From: Arthrobacter psychrolactophilus
GTDB lineage: Bacteria; Actinomycetota; Actinomycetes; Actinomycetales; Micrococcaceae
DNA length: 64,000 bases
NCBI RefSeq assembly: GCF_003219795.1
Contig: NZ_QJVC01000015.1
Span: 17,807 to 81,806, forward strand
Reading direction: 5' to 3'
The translations under genes and the position numbers were made by a program. Positions 62,701-64,000 of the stretch are shown here, one piece after another. The stretch's first letter is position 1. Every line of letters begins with the position of its first letter. A model generated the notes under the pieces. It did no database searches and was not told where the DNA came from. It saw only the letters and a program-made list of their open reading frames with translations.

Positions 62701-63397
62701 GGATCCTGTTAATAGGGGCTGGCACCACAACCAGATCACCTTCTCCTTGGCTTACGCATTCACGGAGAACTTCCTGTTGCCCATCAGCCACGACGAAGTC
62801 GTTCACGGAAAGGGCTCTCTCCTGCGCAAGATGCCCGGTGATCGCTGGCAGCAGTTGGCGAATCTGCGCGCCTACCTCGCCTTCCAGTGGGCTCATCCGG
62901 GCAAGCAGTTGATCTTTATGGGTACCGAATTTGGTCAGGAAGCCGAATGGAGCGAAGCTCACGGCCTTGATTGGTGGTTGGCGGAGAACCCCGGGCACAG
63001 CGCAATTCAGAAACTTGTGAAGGATCTGAACCACAACTACACCTCTATTACTGCGTTGTCTGAACTGGACAATACATCTGAGGGCTTCACCTGGCTCAAC
63101 GGTGGCGACACCGCGAACAACGTTGTCTCCTTCGTCCGCTGGGACAAGGCCGGCAAGCCGCTGGTGTGCATCGTCAACTTTGCCGGCGTTGCCTACGAGG
63201 GTTACCGCATTGGTATCCCTGCAGCCGGCGTGTGGAGTGAGGCACTGAATACTGATCTAGCCATTTACGGCGGATCTGGTGTCAGTAATACCGGCACCTT
63301 GACGGCGGAACCGCTTCCCTGGGATGGGCAAGAGAACTCGTTGAGATTGCGAGTCCCTCCGCTGGGCGCACTGTATCTCACTCTGGCCGACTCCTGA
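59744..63397 (+). CDS. Maltokinase-GlgB fusion (bifunctional maltokinase / 1,4-alpha-glucan branching enzyme)
   Basis: 1217 aa. Residues about 1-480 are a maltokinase (Mak/Pep2 type): LPQQRWYPRKG at the N-terminal cap and kinase motifs HGDLHLGQ (343-350) and ILDFEGEP (364-371). Residues about 505-1217 are a complete branching enzyme: HSVLGAHL and TLWTVLGAHV (CBM48 tandem-like N domains), YEVHLGSWRP, nucleophile D896 (GLRVDAVASM), E949 (TIAEEST), and ISHDEVVHGKGSLL. The reading frame is uninterrupted. Maltokinase makes the maltose-1-phosphate used by GlgE, and GlgB branches the GlgE product, so the fusion joins the steps either side of its neighbour. ATG 59744. Confidence 0.92.
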   Translation: MSDALLTLIAEWLPQQRWYPRKGDAGHGARLTIAERHELPSPDPAVTLLVLLLRVDFPSLTSPPYDVGQRLTLHVPLSFHRDSTAVPSNSEASAGAVGTGGVLGTLEEFDGWPDGRVHDGLADLVFLRAWLSMALGVPQGAADEVQIWRNPELVGGAEDTLSDIRALGAEQSNTSIVFRYEDRPLIAKFFRILQSGAHPEVEIGRALATVSGKGKFSQVPTLQVVAQQGSSGAVLCVIHNFIEGAQDGWERALATAGVSEDFTAHAELIGGALAQVHANLRESMGAHWAEKAETQAFVEVMAARLEHAWDVARPAVGPYDQKFESIVQRLRHIDRLPQFQRIHGDLHLGQLVLRESAPTPEWFILDFEGEPLRSLYERGQADIVIRDLAGMLRSFDYAGAQAAGTGAITRNEGAEWARKSSDAFILGYENGSGERTSRNSPLFMALWLDKALYEVVYELQNRPTWTWVPVKAVRDLFESMESGVDMGLNEMAPLAVNAGVLARISEGSYYAPHSVLGAHLDSDGKVTVRALRHLAESVQLVTAQGVIPMTHEYGGIWVAVIPAQEADHVPDYRLDVRYADGVHRTDDPYRYLPTVGELDMHLIAEGRHETLWTVLGAHVRHYHSELGDVSGVSFTVWAPAVQAVRVIGEFNDWDGRSNAMRSLGNSGLWELFIPGVSAGARYKFEILTESGSWLEKADPMAYGTEVPPLTASRVVDSSYSFKDDDWMAKRATIDPHNSPMSVYEVHLGSWRPGLSYEELATELVEYVRDLGFTHVELMPVSEHPFGGSWGYQVTSYYAPTSRFGHPDQFRFLVDSLHQAGIGVIMDWVPAHFPKDEWALAQFNGGAQYEHANPQLGEHPDWGTLIFDFGRNEVRNFLVANALYWIEEFHIDGLRVDAVASMLYLDYSREDGAWSPNRFGGRENLEAISFLQEMNATVYRRNPGVVTIAEESTAFPGVTAPTSEGGLGFGIKWNMGWMHDSLTYMSEDPVNRGWHHNQITFSLAYAFTENFLLPISHDEVVHGKGSLLRKMPGDRWQQLANLRAYLAFQWAHPGKQLIFMGTEFGQEAEWSEAHGLDWWLAENPGHSAIQKLVKDLNHNYTSITALSELDNTSEGFTWLNGGDTANNVVSFVRWDKAGKPLVCIVNFAGVAYEGYRIGIPAAGVWSEALNTDLAIYGGSGVSNTGTLTAEPLPWDGQENSLRLRVPPLGALYLTLADS

Positions 63398-63413
63398 CGG
63401 AAGCTCGCCTTAC

Positions 63414-63453
63414 CAGCACCTGCTTGCCATTTGGATTCCCGGCGAGCAGGTGC
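63414..63453 (+). terminator. Hairpin after the Mak-GlgB gene
   Basis: 10-bp perfect arms AGCACCTGCT / AGCAGGTGCT (63414-63423, 63444-63453) with a 20-nt loop, 17 bp after the stop. Confidence 0.6.
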
Positions 63454-63574
63454 TAGAGTTAGTACTCCGCTGAACGAACAGTTCTGATCCGGATAAGACC
63501 AAAACTAATTACCTTGAAATAGGTTTTTGTGCTTTGTTTCAAATGAAAGTTTGAATTTAGTCGAAATCAAGGAT

Positions 63575-63604
63575 TTGACTTATTAGAATTCAGTCGGGTA
63601 AGCT
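63575..63604 (+). promoter_or_regulatory. Ribosomal RNA operon promoter
   Basis: TTGACT (63575-63580), 18-bp spacer, TAAGCT (63599-63604), about 240 bp before 16S in an AT-rich stretch. The region 63480-63570 could contain further tandem promoters, which I cannot fix. CarD, encoded at 47.5 kb, is known to act at promoters of this class. Confidence 0.6.
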
Positions 63605-63847
63605 TGTAAAGTTGCCCCGGCACTGATCGTCAAGGTTTGTTTCTTGGTGTATGGCTGGGTGTGGTTGTTGTTTGAGAACTCAATAGTGTGCCAAGTTTTA
63701 TTGATACCAATTTATTTATATTGAATTGGTTATTTGGTTGATTCGCTGCCGCCCCTGTGGTGGTGGATTGATCGTTTAGCTGGTTTCGAATTTAGTGCAT
63801 GCAGCTAACACCTTTTTCCGGTGTGGTTGTGTGTGTCTGTTTAGTTA
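63605..63847 (+). other. rRNA operon leader
   Basis: Leader RNA between promoter and 16S. It includes GAGAACTCAATAGTGTGCC (63674-63692), a sequence also known from rRNA spacers of Arthrobacter-like bacteria and probably part of the antitermination/RNase III processing stem. No ORF. Confidence 0.6.

Positions 63848-64000
<153 letters not shown>

Overview
The window is a high-G+C actinobacterial chromosome segment, most likely Arthrobacter or a close relative in the Micrococcaceae. Evidence: the last ~150 bases are the 5' end of a 16S rRNA gene with an Arthrobacter-like V1 region; the lpqE-carD-ispD-ispF-cysS-rlmB block has the gene order known from Mycobacterium; GlgE-pathway genes, SenX3-RegX3 and a proteasome activator (Bpa/PafE) are all actinobacterial hallmarks. 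Genes are dense and I see no prophage, IS element or CRISPR array.

Layout. (1) 1-11.1 kb: an L-fucose (or L-galactose/D-arabinose) utilisation regulon. It comprises a partial FAH-family hydrolase, L-fuconate dehydratase, GH29 alpha-L-fucosidase, mutarotase, aldo/keto dehydrogenase, lactonase and a CUT2 sugar ABC transporter. A PadR/HAAS membrane-protein pair follows, then a FadR-type GntR regulator. A 15-bp palindrome (AAACATCCGATGTTT) lies before the catabolic genes, before the transporter and, degenerate, before the regulator itself, which ties the regulon together. (2) 11.1-21.2 kb: a small membrane protein, tRNA-Ser(GCU), an S9 prolyl oligopeptidase, an FAD/NAD(P)-binding protein, a 1516-residue secreted nuclease/5'-nucleotidase, and tRNA-Ser(UGA). 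(3) 21.2-30.5 kb: quinone oxidoreductase, cstA-ybdD between two copies of a 68-nt palindrome, bpa with an overlapping unknown gene, a ferric-iron ABC transporter with a DtxR-like box, and tRNA-Thr(CGU). (4) 30.6-41.4 kb: tmk-holB-lipoprotein hydrolase, a Cys/Met-metabolism PLP enzyme, DUF2516, PhzF, a methyltransferase, gpmA, and phoU divergent from senX3-regX3 across a four-unit PHO box. (5) 41.6-52 kb: a large secreted GH35 beta-galactosidase, then lpqE, carD, ispD, ispF, cysS and rlmB. (6) 52-63.4 kb: glycogen/GlgE alpha-glucan metabolism (glgX, glgP, glgE, and a maltokinase-GlgB fusion), with a 156-bp tandem repeat between glgX and glgP. (7) 63.4-64 kb: rRNA operon promoter, leader and start of 16S.

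Most notable: the fucose operator set; the PHO box at phoU/senX3 and a candidate second one before the secreted nuclease/nucleotidase; the maltokinase-GlgB fusion; the bpa-coupled unknown gene; and several families of 65-83-nt intergenic palindromes. No entry rests on a database search; all calls were made by reading the sequence.
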